A stretch of DNA of 39,273 bases from CAADGY01 sp035714225 (GTDB lineage Bacteria; Acidobacteriota; Terriglobia; Bryobacterales; Bryobacteraceae): the NCBI GenBank assembly GCA_035714225.1, contig DASTMK010000263.1:1-39273 (forward strand), written 5' to 3'. The notes under the pieces are model-generated. The model was not told the DNA's origin. It ran no database searches and saw only the letters and a program-made list of their open reading frames with translations. Every line of letters begins with the position of its first letter. Positions within the stretch are counted from its first letter, which is position 1. This document shows, in pieces, positions 31,405 to 39,273 of the stretch. Made by a program: the position numbers and the translations under genes.

Positions 31405-34400
31405 ATGAAGAGGGGAATTCTGCTGTGCTGCCTTGCGGCGGTAAGTGCTCCGCTCTTTGCCCAGAGCATCACCGGCACGATCCTGGGCACCGTTTTCGAC
31501 CCAACCAAGTCCGTTGTCCCCAGCGCCAAAGTGGTGGTGACGAATACCGCCCAGGGCTGGACCCGTGAGACGACAACGGACGAGACCGGGAGCTACACCG
31601 TGGCCCAACTACCTCCCGGACGATATCAGGTGGACGTCAGCGCTCCAGGGTTCCGGACTGTTTCGATTTCGAATATCGAATTGTTGGTGGACCAGCGTGC
31701 CCGCGTCGACGCGGACTTGCAACCCGGCACCGTTACCGAACAGATTACCGTTACAGCGGGAGCGCCGCTGCTCGAAACCGACAGTAATGCCCTTGGCCAG
31801 GTGGTGAACACGCGCAACATTCGTAACCTTCCGCTGAACGGCCGGCGGTTCTTCGATCTTGCGCTGTTGACCGCCGGCGCCGCACCGCAAGGAACCACGT
31901 TCTCCTCCGTGGTGTGGGGCCGAGTTACGGGCGTATCGCTGGCGGGCACGCGTGACATCAACGTCAGCTTTCTGGTCGACGGCGCCGAGACGCGGGATGA
32001 GCGCTATGGCGGAACGTTCCAGTTTTCTTCGGTCGAAAGCATTCAGGAGTTCAAGGTCCAGCAGAATTTCGTAGACGCGCAGTACGGCCATGCCTCCGCG
32101 ATGGTTTCGGCGGTCACCGCATCGGGAACCAACGAATTTCACGGCGCGCTCTATCACTTCCTGCGCAACAATAAACTGGACGCCCGCAACTTCTTCGATC
32201 GCGGTGAAGTTCCTCCTTTCCGCTTCAACCAGTTTGGCGGCAGCCTTGGCGGGCCGGTCTACCTGCCGGGTTACAGCGGCAAGGACCGTTCGTTTTTCTT
32301 CTTCAATTACGAAGGGCAGAGACGCCGCAGGCAAACCACCAGCATCGCCACTGTAGCCACTCCGGCGCAGAGGGCCGGCGATTTGAGCACACTGCCGCTG
32401 CAGATCTATGATCCGCTCTCCGGAAACGCCGCCACCGGCCGCCGCCAGCCGTTCGCGGGGAATCTTATTCCCGCGGACCGCATCGATCCCATTGCCCGGG
32501 CCCTCATGGATTACTGGCCGCAACCGAATCTGCCCGGCAATGCCGCCAACTACATCACCACCGTGGGCGAGAAAATCGACTACGACCAGGTTACGACACG
32601 CTTCGATCATCACCTTTCGAGCAAAGACCGCCTGATGGGCCGGTACAACTACATCGACCAGCCGTTCTTCCGGGGCAACTACGCGCCACTTGCCGGCAGC
32701 GTCGCTCCATTGCGCAACAACGGCGTCGTGGCGCAGTACACAAGGTTGGTGTCTCCGCGCGCAGTGAACGAATTCCGGTTCTCCTACTCGCGCTCCTCGG
32801 CCCAGTTTGCGCAGGAACCGGTCAGCGAGAATCTGGCCGCTCAAATCGGCCTGAAGAACACATCCACGGATCCCAAAGAATTTGGCCTGCCCAGCGTCTC
32901 GATATCGGGCTACAACGGGTTTGGATCGTTTTCGCCGACCATCATGAACATCACGGATCGCTTCCAATGGGCGGACGACTTCACGTATACACGCGGGCGG
33001 CATAACCTGAAAGCCGGCATCGACCTACGGCGCCTGCGCTACCGGCAGCGCTCGGCACAGGACCCCCGCGGGTTCATGCAATATCAGAATAATTTCACCA
33101 CTCCGGGGCCCGGCATCGGCGGTGGCGGCGACGCGCTGGCCGACTATCTGTTGGGTACTCCCGGTTTCTGGCAGGTACAGCTCGAGGAGTTGGGCTTCGA
33201 CGGTCGAATGATTCAGCCCGGCATCTACTTCCAGGACGACTTCAAAGTGACGTCCCGCCTGAGCCTGACGCTGGGAGTCCGGTGGGAGTACAACAGCCCT
33301 TGGGTACAGCCGCGTAACAACATGGCCGTATTCAATTTCGAAACACAGCAGCTTGAATATGCTTTGCGGGACCCGTTCGCTTTCCGCACCAGTACCGAGC
33401 CGGGCGACGTGGTGCGCCGCTCCATCATCAACCCGCAGTACAACAACTGGGCCGATCGCATCGGCCTGGTCTACCGGTTGTTTGAGAAGACTGTGATTCG
33501 CGCGGGCCATGGCTGGTATTGGAACAACGTCAATAACAACCAGCTCACGCAGAGCATGAGCCTGTTCTATCCGTTCGTATACAATCCGCAGAACACGGAA
33601 TCGAATTCGCAGCTAACGCCCAGCTTCTTCAACAGCAACTTGTATCCCGCACGGCCAACCGGTACCGGATTACCCTACGGACCCACATTTGCGTTCTTCA
33701 CCGTGCAAAAAGATTTCCCGCGTCCCTACACCAGCCAGTGGAACATCAATATCCAGCAGAGCTTCGGCGAGAATTACATGCTCGAAATCGGATACATGGG
33801 AAACCAGAGCCATCACATGCCGTCGTACACGAACTACAACCAGGCGCGGCTGCCGGACCCGAGCATTCCATTCGCGCAACAACCGCTACAGAGCCGCCGT
33901 CCGTACTTGAACTATGGCAGCATCAATATGTTCGATCGTATGGGTAATGCAAGCTACCACGGGTTGACGGCGAAGCTCGAAAAGCGCTTCTCTTCGGGTT
34001 TGAGTTTTCTCGCCTCCTACACCTGGAGCAAGGCCCTGGATACAGGCACCGACATATCCAGTGACCCGATCAAGCAGCCTGGCGACGCCAAATCCTACCG
34101 AAGCATGGCTTCGCTGGACGTCGGGCACCGGTTTGCAGGTAGCTATTCGTATGAGCTTCCATTCGGCAGAGGGAAGAAGTTCCTCTCGGGCGCCGGAGGT
34201 TTTGCCAATGCGGTTGTAAGCGGTTGGCAGGTGAACGGCATTACCGTGTTCTCACTCGGCGTACCGTTCGGCGTCAGCGCTCCGTCGAGCATTCCTGATG
34301 TGGACGCGCGTTTCGTTACCGCGAATCGCACCTGCGACGGCCAACTGCCGCGCGGCGAACGTACCCGTCTGCGGTACTTCGCTACCGAGTGCTTCTCGCT

Positions 34401-34662
34401 GCCCGCGCCCGGAACGTTCGGCAATTCCGCCCGGAATCTGTGGCATGGGCCGGGTATCAACAACTGGGATGTTTCCTTCTTCAAGAATTTCCGTTTGTGG
34501 AACGAGCGCAGCAATCTCCAGTTCCGGTTCGAGTCCTTCAACTTCTTCAATCACACGCAATTCGGCAACCCGTCGAGCGGCTTGCCAAGCGGCACCTTCG
34601 GTGTGATTAACGGCGCGAAGGCGGCGCGTGAAAATCAACTGGCGCTTCGATTAAGCTTCTGA
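31405..34662 (+). CDS. TonB-dependent receptor (Oar/SusC-like) with carboxypeptidase regulatory-like domain
   Basis: The ATG at 31405 follows GGAGG by 7 nt and encodes a signal peptide (MKRGILLCCLAAVSAPLFAQ) and a 1085-residue receptor. The regulatory-like domain (ITGTILGTVFDPTKSVVPSA, YTVAQLPPGRYQVDVSAPGF) is followed by a plug segment with VTEQITVTAGAPLLETDSNA and NLPLNGRRFFDLALL, then VDGAETRDERYGG and barrel strands. The chain ends in QLALRLSF, with the terminal Phe of barrel proteins. It likely takes up an oligosaccharide released by the linked enzymes. The next gene starts 2 nt after its stop. It is distinct from the receptor at 20341-23772, so it probably has a different ligand. Confidence 0.93.
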   Translation: MKRGILLCCLAAVSAPLFAQSITGTILGTVFDPTKSVVPSAKVVVTNTAQGWTRETTTDETGSYTVAQLPPGRYQVDVSAPGFRTVSISNIELLVDQRARVDADLQPGTVTEQITVTAGAPLLETDSNALGQVVNTRNIRNLPLNGRRFFDLALLTAGAAPQGTTFSSVVWGRVTGVSLAGTRDINVSFLVDGAETRDERYGGTFQFSSVESIQEFKVQQNFVDAQYGHASAMVSAVTASGTNEFHGALYHFLRNNKLDARNFFDRGEVPPFRFNQFGGSLGGPVYLPGYSGKDRSFFFFNYEGQRRRRQTTSIATVATPAQRAGDLSTLPLQIYDPLSGNAATGRRQPFAGNLIPADRIDPIARALMDYWPQPNLPGNAANYITTVGEKIDYDQVTTRFDHHLSSKDRLMGRYNYIDQPFFRGNYAPLAGSVAPLRNNGVVAQYTRLVSPRAVNEFRFSYSRSSAQFAQEPVSENLAAQIGLKNTSTDPKEFGLPSVSISGYNGFGSFSPTIMNITDRFQWADDFTYTRGRHNLKAGIDLRRLRYRQRSAQDPRGFMQYQNNFTTPGPGIGGGGDALADYLLGTPGFWQVQLEELGFDGRMIQPGIYFQDDFKVTSRLSLTLGVRWEYNSPWVQPRNNMAVFNFETQQLEYALRDPFAFRTSTEPGDVVRRSIINPQYNNWADRIGLVYRLFEKTVIRAGHGWYWNNVNNNQLTQSMSLFYPFVYNPQNTESNSQLTPSFFNSNLYPARPTGTGLPYGPTFAFFTVQKDFPRPYTSQWNINIQQSFGENYMLEIGYMGNQSHHMPSYTNYNQARLPDPSIPFAQQPLQSRRPYLNYGSINMFDRMGNASYHGLTAKLEKRFSSGLSFLASYTWSKALDTGTDISSDPIKQPGDAKSYRSMASLDVGHRFAGSYSYELPFGRGKKFLSGAGGFANAVVSGWQVNGITVFSLGVPFGVSAPSSIPDVDARFVTANRTCDGQLPRGERTRLRYFATECFSLPAPGTFGNSARNLWHGPGINNWDVSFFKNFRLWNERSNLQFRFESFNFFNHTQFGNPSSGLPSGTFGVINGAKAARENQLALRLSF

Positions 34663-34664
34663 TC

Positions 34665-36920
34665 ATGTCGAGATTTTGCCTGATTGCAGGCCTGCTCCTA
34701 CAGGTCCCGTTATTGGTGTGCGGACAGGATACAGTGGCCGCGTTTGCGGAAAAGGCGTATGCCGCCCTGGCTGTCGAAGAACCGTATACATTCCATAAAG
34801 AGCTGAGTGAATGGCGGGAGCCCTTGCGGCGCGATGCCGCCGCGCGCCCCGGCGTATCCGAGATGTCGATCGGTCAGACAGGGTGGCGTCTCCTCGTTCG
34901 CGGCGATTCCGGTCTCGTACTGCGTACCGCGGCGGAAGAATTCAGCGAATACCTCGAACGCTCCATGCAGGTGAAGATTGCGGTGGAGCGCCCGGCGTCG
35001 CTGGCGGGATGGAACAACGAGCGGAACGCCATCATCGCCGGGACCCGCGAGCAGCTTCCGGGTTGTGGCGAAAGTTTGAAGGGGCCGAAAGATTACCGCA
35101 TCGCCGTTTCGCCCGACCGCGTCATCGTCTGCGGCTACGACGAGCGCGGGGCCATGTACGGGCTGTTTGACATCGAACGGCGCATGAATCTTCGCGAAGC
35201 GCCGTTCCTGGACCGCACGCTCGACATCACGCGCCACAGCCTGTTCAAAGCTCGCATGGTGCTTTCGGGCCTGGGATGGGAGGAATGGCCGGACCGCTAC
35301 CTGGCGCTGTTGGCGCGCTATGGCTTCGATTCCATTTTCGCTTCGGTATACGTGAATCCGAACGGCGTGCCGGGTCCCCCGCCCTATTGGGACCGGATGA
35401 AAAAACAGGACCCGAAGCGTGTACACGATCTGATTCGCCGGGCCGCGCGATACGGTATCGATCTCTACTGCCCCATCATTTACCTTTATACCGGTGAGCC
35501 GGAAAACGAGGCAGGGTTGCGCAAGCTGGTGCGCGATATCGTGACGGAATTTCCGCAGATCCGCGGATACATCCTGCTCACCGAAGGCTTTTTCTATAGA
35601 AGCTTCTTCGGAGCAGGAGGACAGGGCAATATCGATCTGCGGGATTGGGTGCGCCACTGGGCGCGCGGCGTGGCCATCGTCTCCGAAGAGTGCCGCAAGC
35701 GGAATCCTGCCATTGAGGTCCTGCCATGGGAATACAACATCGATTTTCGTCCGAACCAGGTGGACCTGAAGCGCTATGGAACCGCACAGTTGCCGGTGGA
35801 AACCATTCCGCTGCTGACGTTCGAAAACGGAAAGGCTTTCGAGCGGGACGGCGAGCAGGGCTCTCTGAAAGATTACGCCATCAACGAAGTGGGTCCCGCG
35901 GAGGTCACCGTCGCGCAGATCGATGAAGCGCGCAAGCGGGGGATGCGCGGTGTCTATTCGAAAGCTGACACGTTCGCGAGCTGGCAATATGGCACCTTTC
36001 CCTACCTGCCGTTTCCCTATCAGTGGCACGCCCGCTATATGGCACTCGAGAAATACAAAATCGACGGCACGATGGAAACGTGGAGCTACGGATTCAAGCC
36101 CAGTTGGATGGCCGAAGTACGCGCCTGGTACAGTTGGAGCGGCTACCCGGAACTGAATCGACTGCTCACCGGTATGGCGCGCCGCGAGTTCGGAGCGGGA
36201 AACGAAGACCTGGTGCTCACGGCCTGGAAGCGATTTAGCGACGCGATCAAACTGGTGCCGGACACGGGACCCAACATGGGCACCAACAACTCCGTCGCAA
36301 CGCCGTTGTTCTTCGAAAAGCCAAAGGCTCGTGCAATGACGCTCGATCATTCCTGGGAGGACCCCGCGATCTGGCAGCGGCATTCCCAGCTCTGGCCGTA
36401 TTGGCCCTACACTCCGAGAAGGCTGATCCTGGTACCCGATTTCACGAATGAATCCAATGCGGCCGAGCGTTATGCACGTCCGTTTTCGCTAGGGGTGTTC
36501 AATAAATATCTGACACTCGCCGCGGACCAAATGGAACAGGGTCTTCGCAGTTATCGCCAGGCGGCGCTGAAGGCTCCCGCGTCAAAGCGCGCCGGCGCCA
36601 TGCGAGAGGTTCTGCTCGCCGAACAGCTTCAGCGCATGATACGCAGCGACCGCGCGGTGCTGGAATTCGAGGACATGCGCTTGCGGCTGGCGAAGACCGG
36701 GGATCGCGCGATGCGTTTGGATTTGCTGAAGCGTATGACGGCGCTGCTCGAAGAGGAAAGAACACGCACGCAACACTCGCTGGAAACAGCGCGTCGGGAT
36801 TCGCGTTTGGGTTATGAGTGGGAGCAGGATTACATCTACACGCCGGATCACATCGAAGAGAAACTGAAACTTATTGACCTCACCTTGAAGGAGCAGATAC
36901 CGGCGTACCGCAATCGGTAG
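34665..36920 (+). CDS. Secreted GH20/GH67-like putative glycoside hydrolase
   Basis: The 751-residue protein starts 2 nt after the receptor stop, so it is translationally coupled. It has a signal peptide ending near LLVCGQ. Residues about 60-175 look like the N-terminal domain shared by GH20 hexosaminidases and GH67/GH115 glucuronidases (LRTAAEEFSEYLERSM, NAIIAGTREQLPG, YRIAVSPDRVIVCGYDERGA). A likely TIM barrel follows (YLALLARYGFDSIFASVYVN, DLYCPIIYLYTGEPENEAG, IRGYILLTEGF, EVLPWEYNIDFRPNQ). The C-terminal 150 residues are helical. I cannot assign the catalytic acids or family: Glu in LLTEGF and Glu in PWEYN are candidates. Uronic-acid or amino-sugar cleavage is a reasonable guess. Confidence 0.72.
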   Translation: MSRFCLIAGLLLQVPLLVCGQDTVAAFAEKAYAALAVEEPYTFHKELSEWREPLRRDAAARPGVSEMSIGQTGWRLLVRGDSGLVLRTAAEEFSEYLERSMQVKIAVERPASLAGWNNERNAIIAGTREQLPGCGESLKGPKDYRIAVSPDRVIVCGYDERGAMYGLFDIERRMNLREAPFLDRTLDITRHSLFKARMVLSGLGWEEWPDRYLALLARYGFDSIFASVYVNPNGVPGPPPYWDRMKKQDPKRVHDLIRRAARYGIDLYCPIIYLYTGEPENEAGLRKLVRDIVTEFPQIRGYILLTEGFFYRSFFGAGGQGNIDLRDWVRHWARGVAIVSEECRKRNPAIEVLPWEYNIDFRPNQVDLKRYGTAQLPVETIPLLTFENGKAFERDGEQGSLKDYAINEVGPAEVTVAQIDEARKRGMRGVYSKADTFASWQYGTFPYLPFPYQWHARYMALEKYKIDGTMETWSYGFKPSWMAEVRAWYSWSGYPELNRLLTGMARREFGAGNEDLVLTAWKRFSDAIKLVPDTGPNMGTNNSVATPLFFEKPKARAMTLDHSWEDPAIWQRHSQLWPYWPYTPRRLILVPDFTNESNAAERYARPFSLGVFNKYLTLAADQMEQGLRSYRQAALKAPASKRAGAMREVLLAEQLQRMIRSDRAVLEFEDMRLRLAKTGDRAMRLDLLKRMTALLEEERTRTQHSLETARRDSRLGYEWEQDYIYTPDHIEEKLKLIDLTLKEQIPAYRNR

Positions 36921-36945
36921 CTGATGCACCGCTCCCTTACGGTCA

Positions 36946-36977
36946 CGGCTCCGTAACGCAACGATCCTACGGAGCCG
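36946..36977. terminator. Strong hairpin between convergent genes, probable bidirectional terminator
   Basis: CGGCTCCGTA (36946-36955) pairs perfectly over ten bases with TACGGAGCCG (36968-36977) across a 12-nt loop. It lies 26 bp after the GH20/GH67-like stop and 52 bp before the end of the convergent receptor gene. There is no U-tract, so termination efficiency is uncertain. An alternative pairing, TTACGG (36937-36942) with CCGTAA (36951-36956), overlaps the left arm. Confidence 0.55.
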
Positions 36978-37028
36978 CGCGCAAGCAAGCGGGCAGAGGC
37001 GCTGCGCCGCATGCAAACAAAACCGCTG

Positions 37029-39273
37029 TTAGAACGTCAGGCGAAGCCCCAACTGGATTCGCCGTGCCGCGAGAGAGTTGGTGATACGGCCGAATTGAGC
37101 GTTTGTATTCACACCGGCGGCATTCGGCGAGAAGGTGACGTTCGGGTTCGTATGGTTGACGTGATTGAAGGCGTTAAACGCCTCCGCGCGGAATTCCAGA
37201 TTGGCCCTCTCATAAATCGAGAAGTTCTTGAAGGCCGAGAGCGCAACGTCCACCATGCCCGGACCGCGAGTGGTAGGAAGAGTCCGTGGCGCGTTTCCGA
37301 GCACGAAATTCGGTGGATTCCGGAATGCGTCCGTGTCAAACCACCTCTGAACCGATCGTTCGGAGGACGGCAGCGTCGGATCGCGGACAACGTCCGGCCA
37401 ATTGATGCCGGTGAAGTTGTTCGCGCCGCGAACACTGAGCGGCGTTCCACTCTCGATGGTGACGATTGTATTCACCTGCCATCCACCGGCCACATGTCCG
37501 AGCACGCCCCTGGCTCCGCCCAGCAACGGCTTTCCGGGACCGAATGGCAACTCGTAGACGGCACTTCCGACCAGGCGGTGAGTAACATCGTTCTGGTCGA
37601 TGGCCCGATCGAGATCACGGTTAAAGCGGCCCAGGCGGTACTCGCCGATGGCGCCTGAACTCCCGGCGGACGAGAACGAGTCGTTGATGAGCTTGCTGTT
37701 GGTGTAAGACACCAGCGCACTCAGTCCGCTTGCATACCGTTTTTCGATCGTAACCTGGAGCGAGTGATAGATGCTCGAGGAGTTGTGGGCGGCGTACGTC
37801 GTGATGGAGCCGTAGTCTGGGAAGGGTTGGAGCAACAGCGAGCGTTGAACCGTCCTGGCGGAAAGAGCCCCGGTTGCGATCTGCCCGAAGAACGGATTCT
37901 CGAGCTGGTCCTGAAGCCCCAGTCCGAATTGCTGCCAATAGATCGGGTCGAGTTGGTTCAGGTTGTAGTTGCCGCCGAACAGCTTGGTGCCCTTGTTGCC
38001 CGCGTAGGCGACCGTGCCCACCCACCTTCCGGGCAATTCGCGCTGAATGGCGAGATTCCACTGTTGAAGATAGGGCGTCGGCGCATTGCGATCCTGATAG
38101 CGGACGTTTTGTCCGCGGAAGGCGCTGGGTCCGCCGGCGGGACCGAGAGGGACAATCAGCGCACTGGGGCCTTCGCTGAACTTGAACGCGCGGAACGGGC
38201 CTCCGCCCGGAGCCACAAACGGCGTGGCCGAGGCAAAGCCGAAGGAGTTCGAGTTGTCGCCTTGCGTGTCGCCGGATTCCACCAGCATGTAGATGAGGCC
38301 GTAGCCGCCCCGAATAGCGGTTTTGCCGTCGCCGGTAACATCGTAGGCAAAACCGAACCGCGGGCCGAGGTTGTTGTAATCACGATCCACGAAGTGACGC
38401 GGCGACGTGACATCGGCATATGTCAGCACACCGGGCATATTGGTCTCGGGATTCATGATGTACGGATCGAAGTTCGAGAAACGGTTGTGCCGCTCCACCG
38501 GCTCCGACGCCAGATCGTAGCGCAGCCCCAGATTGAGCGTCAGGCGCGGTGTGACCTTGTAATCGTCCTGGAAGTACATGGCTGTCGACCAGGAGTGAAA
38601 CGAGAACGCCGGCACGAACTCCTGCGTTCCACCGGACACCTCGCCGAGCAGAAATGTAGCCATGCCCACGCCAGTGCCCGCCGGTCTCAGCGGGTCTCCG
38701 GTAAGCCCGGCCGTGAAGCTGAAATTGCCGGACCGGTTCCGCAATTGGGTGTAGTTCAGGCGGAACCAGCGTTGATCAACGCCCGCCTTGATCTGGTGCT
38801 TGCCTTTTACGATCGTGATGCTGTCGCCAATCTGGATCGTGTGCTGCGCGCGAATTCCCGCGGCGAACGGATCAGAGCCGAGCGGCAGCATGCCGCTGAT
38901 ACCGACACGCGGGAACAAATCGCGCGGGAAGATTGCCGGCATACCGAGTTGGTCCGGCCAGTCCCCTCCAAAACTGGGATGCAGGAACGGCAGGTTCTGC
39001 CGCGTGAAGTTCGCCTTGAATTCGTTGATCACGGCCGGCGAGAAGACGTGCGTCTCCGTAACGATAACGTTGTGATTATCGCGCTGGTCGCGCCGGGCAA
39101 AAATGTCCGGGTCGGCGGGACCCAGGCCCCAGCCACGCCCCTGACGCGTGTTGCGCGTCACGGTGTAGCGGCCCAACAAGCTATCTTTGTCGCTGAAGCG
39201 CTGGTCGATACGGATGTTGGTGACGCCTTGATTCACGGGCGTGGAAGCCAGCGACAGGAAATTCAGAGAGTTC
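37029..39273 (-). CDS. TonB-dependent receptor, C-terminal part (N-terminus beyond window)
   Basis: The reading frame is open to the right edge of the window, so the signal peptide, regulatory-like domain and plug are missing. About 747 residues of the barrel are visible, with typical strands such as IRIDQRFSDKDSLLGRYTVT, YFQDDYKVTPRLTLNLGLRY, DGKTAIRGGYGLIYMLVESG and IYHSLQVTIEKRYASGLSAL. The chain ends in RIQLGLRLTF, with the terminal Phe of outer-membrane barrels. The family matches the other two receptors here, but the sequence is divergent. It is convergent with the GH20/GH67-like gene. Its operon partners and promoter lie outside the window. Confidence 0.92.
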   Translation of the reverse strand, partial: NSLNFLSLASTPVNQGVTNIRIDQRFSDKDSLLGRYTVTRNTRQGRGWGLGPADPDIFARRDQRDNHNVIVTETHVFSPAVINEFKANFTRQNLPFLHPSFGGDWPDQLGMPAIFPRDLFPRVGISGMLPLGSDPFAAGIRAQHTIQIGDSITIVKGKHQIKAGVDQRWFRLNYTQLRNRSGNFSFTAGLTGDPLRPAGTGVGMATFLLGEVSGGTQEFVPAFSFHSWSTAMYFQDDYKVTPRLTLNLGLRYDLASEPVERHNRFSNFDPYIMNPETNMPGVLTYADVTSPRHFVDRDYNNLGPRFGFAYDVTGDGKTAIRGGYGLIYMLVESGDTQGDNSNSFGFASATPFVAPGGGPFRAFKFSEGPSALIVPLGPAGGPSAFRGQNVRYQDRNAPTPYLQQWNLAIQRELPGRWVGTVAYAGNKGTKLFGGNYNLNQLDPIYWQQFGLGLQDQLENPFFGQIATGALSARTVQRSLLLQPFPDYGSITTYAAHNSSSIYHSLQVTIEKRYASGLSALVSYTNSKLINDSFSSAGSSGAIGEYRLGRFNRDLDRAIDQNDVTHRLVGSAVYELPFGPGKPLLGGARGVLGHVAGGWQVNTIVTIESGTPLSVRGANNFTGINWPDVVRDPTLPSSERSVQRWFDTDAFRNPPNFVLGNAPRTLPTTRGPGMVDVALSAFKNFSIYERANLEFRAEAFNAFNHVNHTNPNVTFSPNAAGVNTNAQFGRITNSLAARRIQLGLRLTF

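Noticed and set aside
34710..36383. A 557-residue minus-strand open frame
   Set aside because: It is antisense to the GH20/GH67-like gene, has no signal or domain, and the plus-strand gene has a signal peptide and coupling to the receptor.
1..39273. tRNA, rRNA, CRISPR or phage elements
   Set aside because: No cloverleaf-like segments, repeated spacers or phage structural genes were recognised on reading both strands; the only mobile DNA seen is the IS66 relic.

Overview
The window looks like a chromosomal segment of a free-living, polymer-degrading bacterium, most likely an acidobacterium of the Bryobacterales/Solibacter type. That placement is inference. It rests on moderately high G+C content, three very large Oar/SusC-type TonB-dependent receptors with a carboxypeptidase-regulatory-like N-terminal domain and no SusD partner, many secreted glycan-active proteins, a CRTAC1/ASPIC-UnbV protein and a Tat-type Gfo/Idh/MocA oxidoreductase.

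Layout. Positions 1-1057 (minus strand) hold the start of one exported protein cut by the window edge and a secreted protein of unknown function. Positions 1281-1651 (plus) are a decayed IS66 TnpC fragment that abuts, and supplies the stop codon of, a secreted helical-repeat protein. Positions 7660-1644 (minus) form a respiratory formate dehydrogenase operon: catalytic subunit, four-cluster ferredoxin subunit, NrfD-type membrane subunit, then the helical-repeat protein. The catalytic gene is a selenoprotein. An in-frame TGA lies exactly where FdnG-type enzymes carry selenocysteine, and a SECIS-like hairpin lies 12 nt downstream of it.

Positions 23772-7701 (minus) are a co-directional run of about 16 kb with short spacings: TonB-dependent receptor, two paralogous GH28 enzymes, two beta-propeller-like secreted proteins, Gfo/Idh/MocA oxidoreductase, ceramidase-like hydrolase, a frameshifted gene of unknown family, GH29 alpha-fucosidase-like enzyme, and CRTAC1 protein. 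A good sigma70-like promoter precedes the receptor. I read this as a SusD-less utilization locus for a pectin- or rhamnogalacturonan-like glycan. The formate dehydrogenase follows only 40 bp later. Because pectin methyl groups can be oxidised through methanol to formate, a metabolic link is possible but unproven.

Positions 26711-24085 (minus) encode a DegT-type aminotransferase and an APC-family permease, translationally overlapped. Positions 26866-36920 hold a second glycan module: a GH3 enzyme (plus) with a non-canonical active-site signature, a convergent PocR/GGDEF-like/AraC regulator (minus), and, divergent from it, a TonB-dependent receptor plus a large GH20/GH67-like protein (plus). 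That operon has a near-consensus promoter overlapped by direct and inverted repeats that could be the regulator's operator. A strong hairpin separates it from a third receptor (minus) that runs off the right edge.

I saw no rRNA, tRNA, CRISPR array, phage gene or replication origin. Family names are from motif recognition only; no database search was possible.
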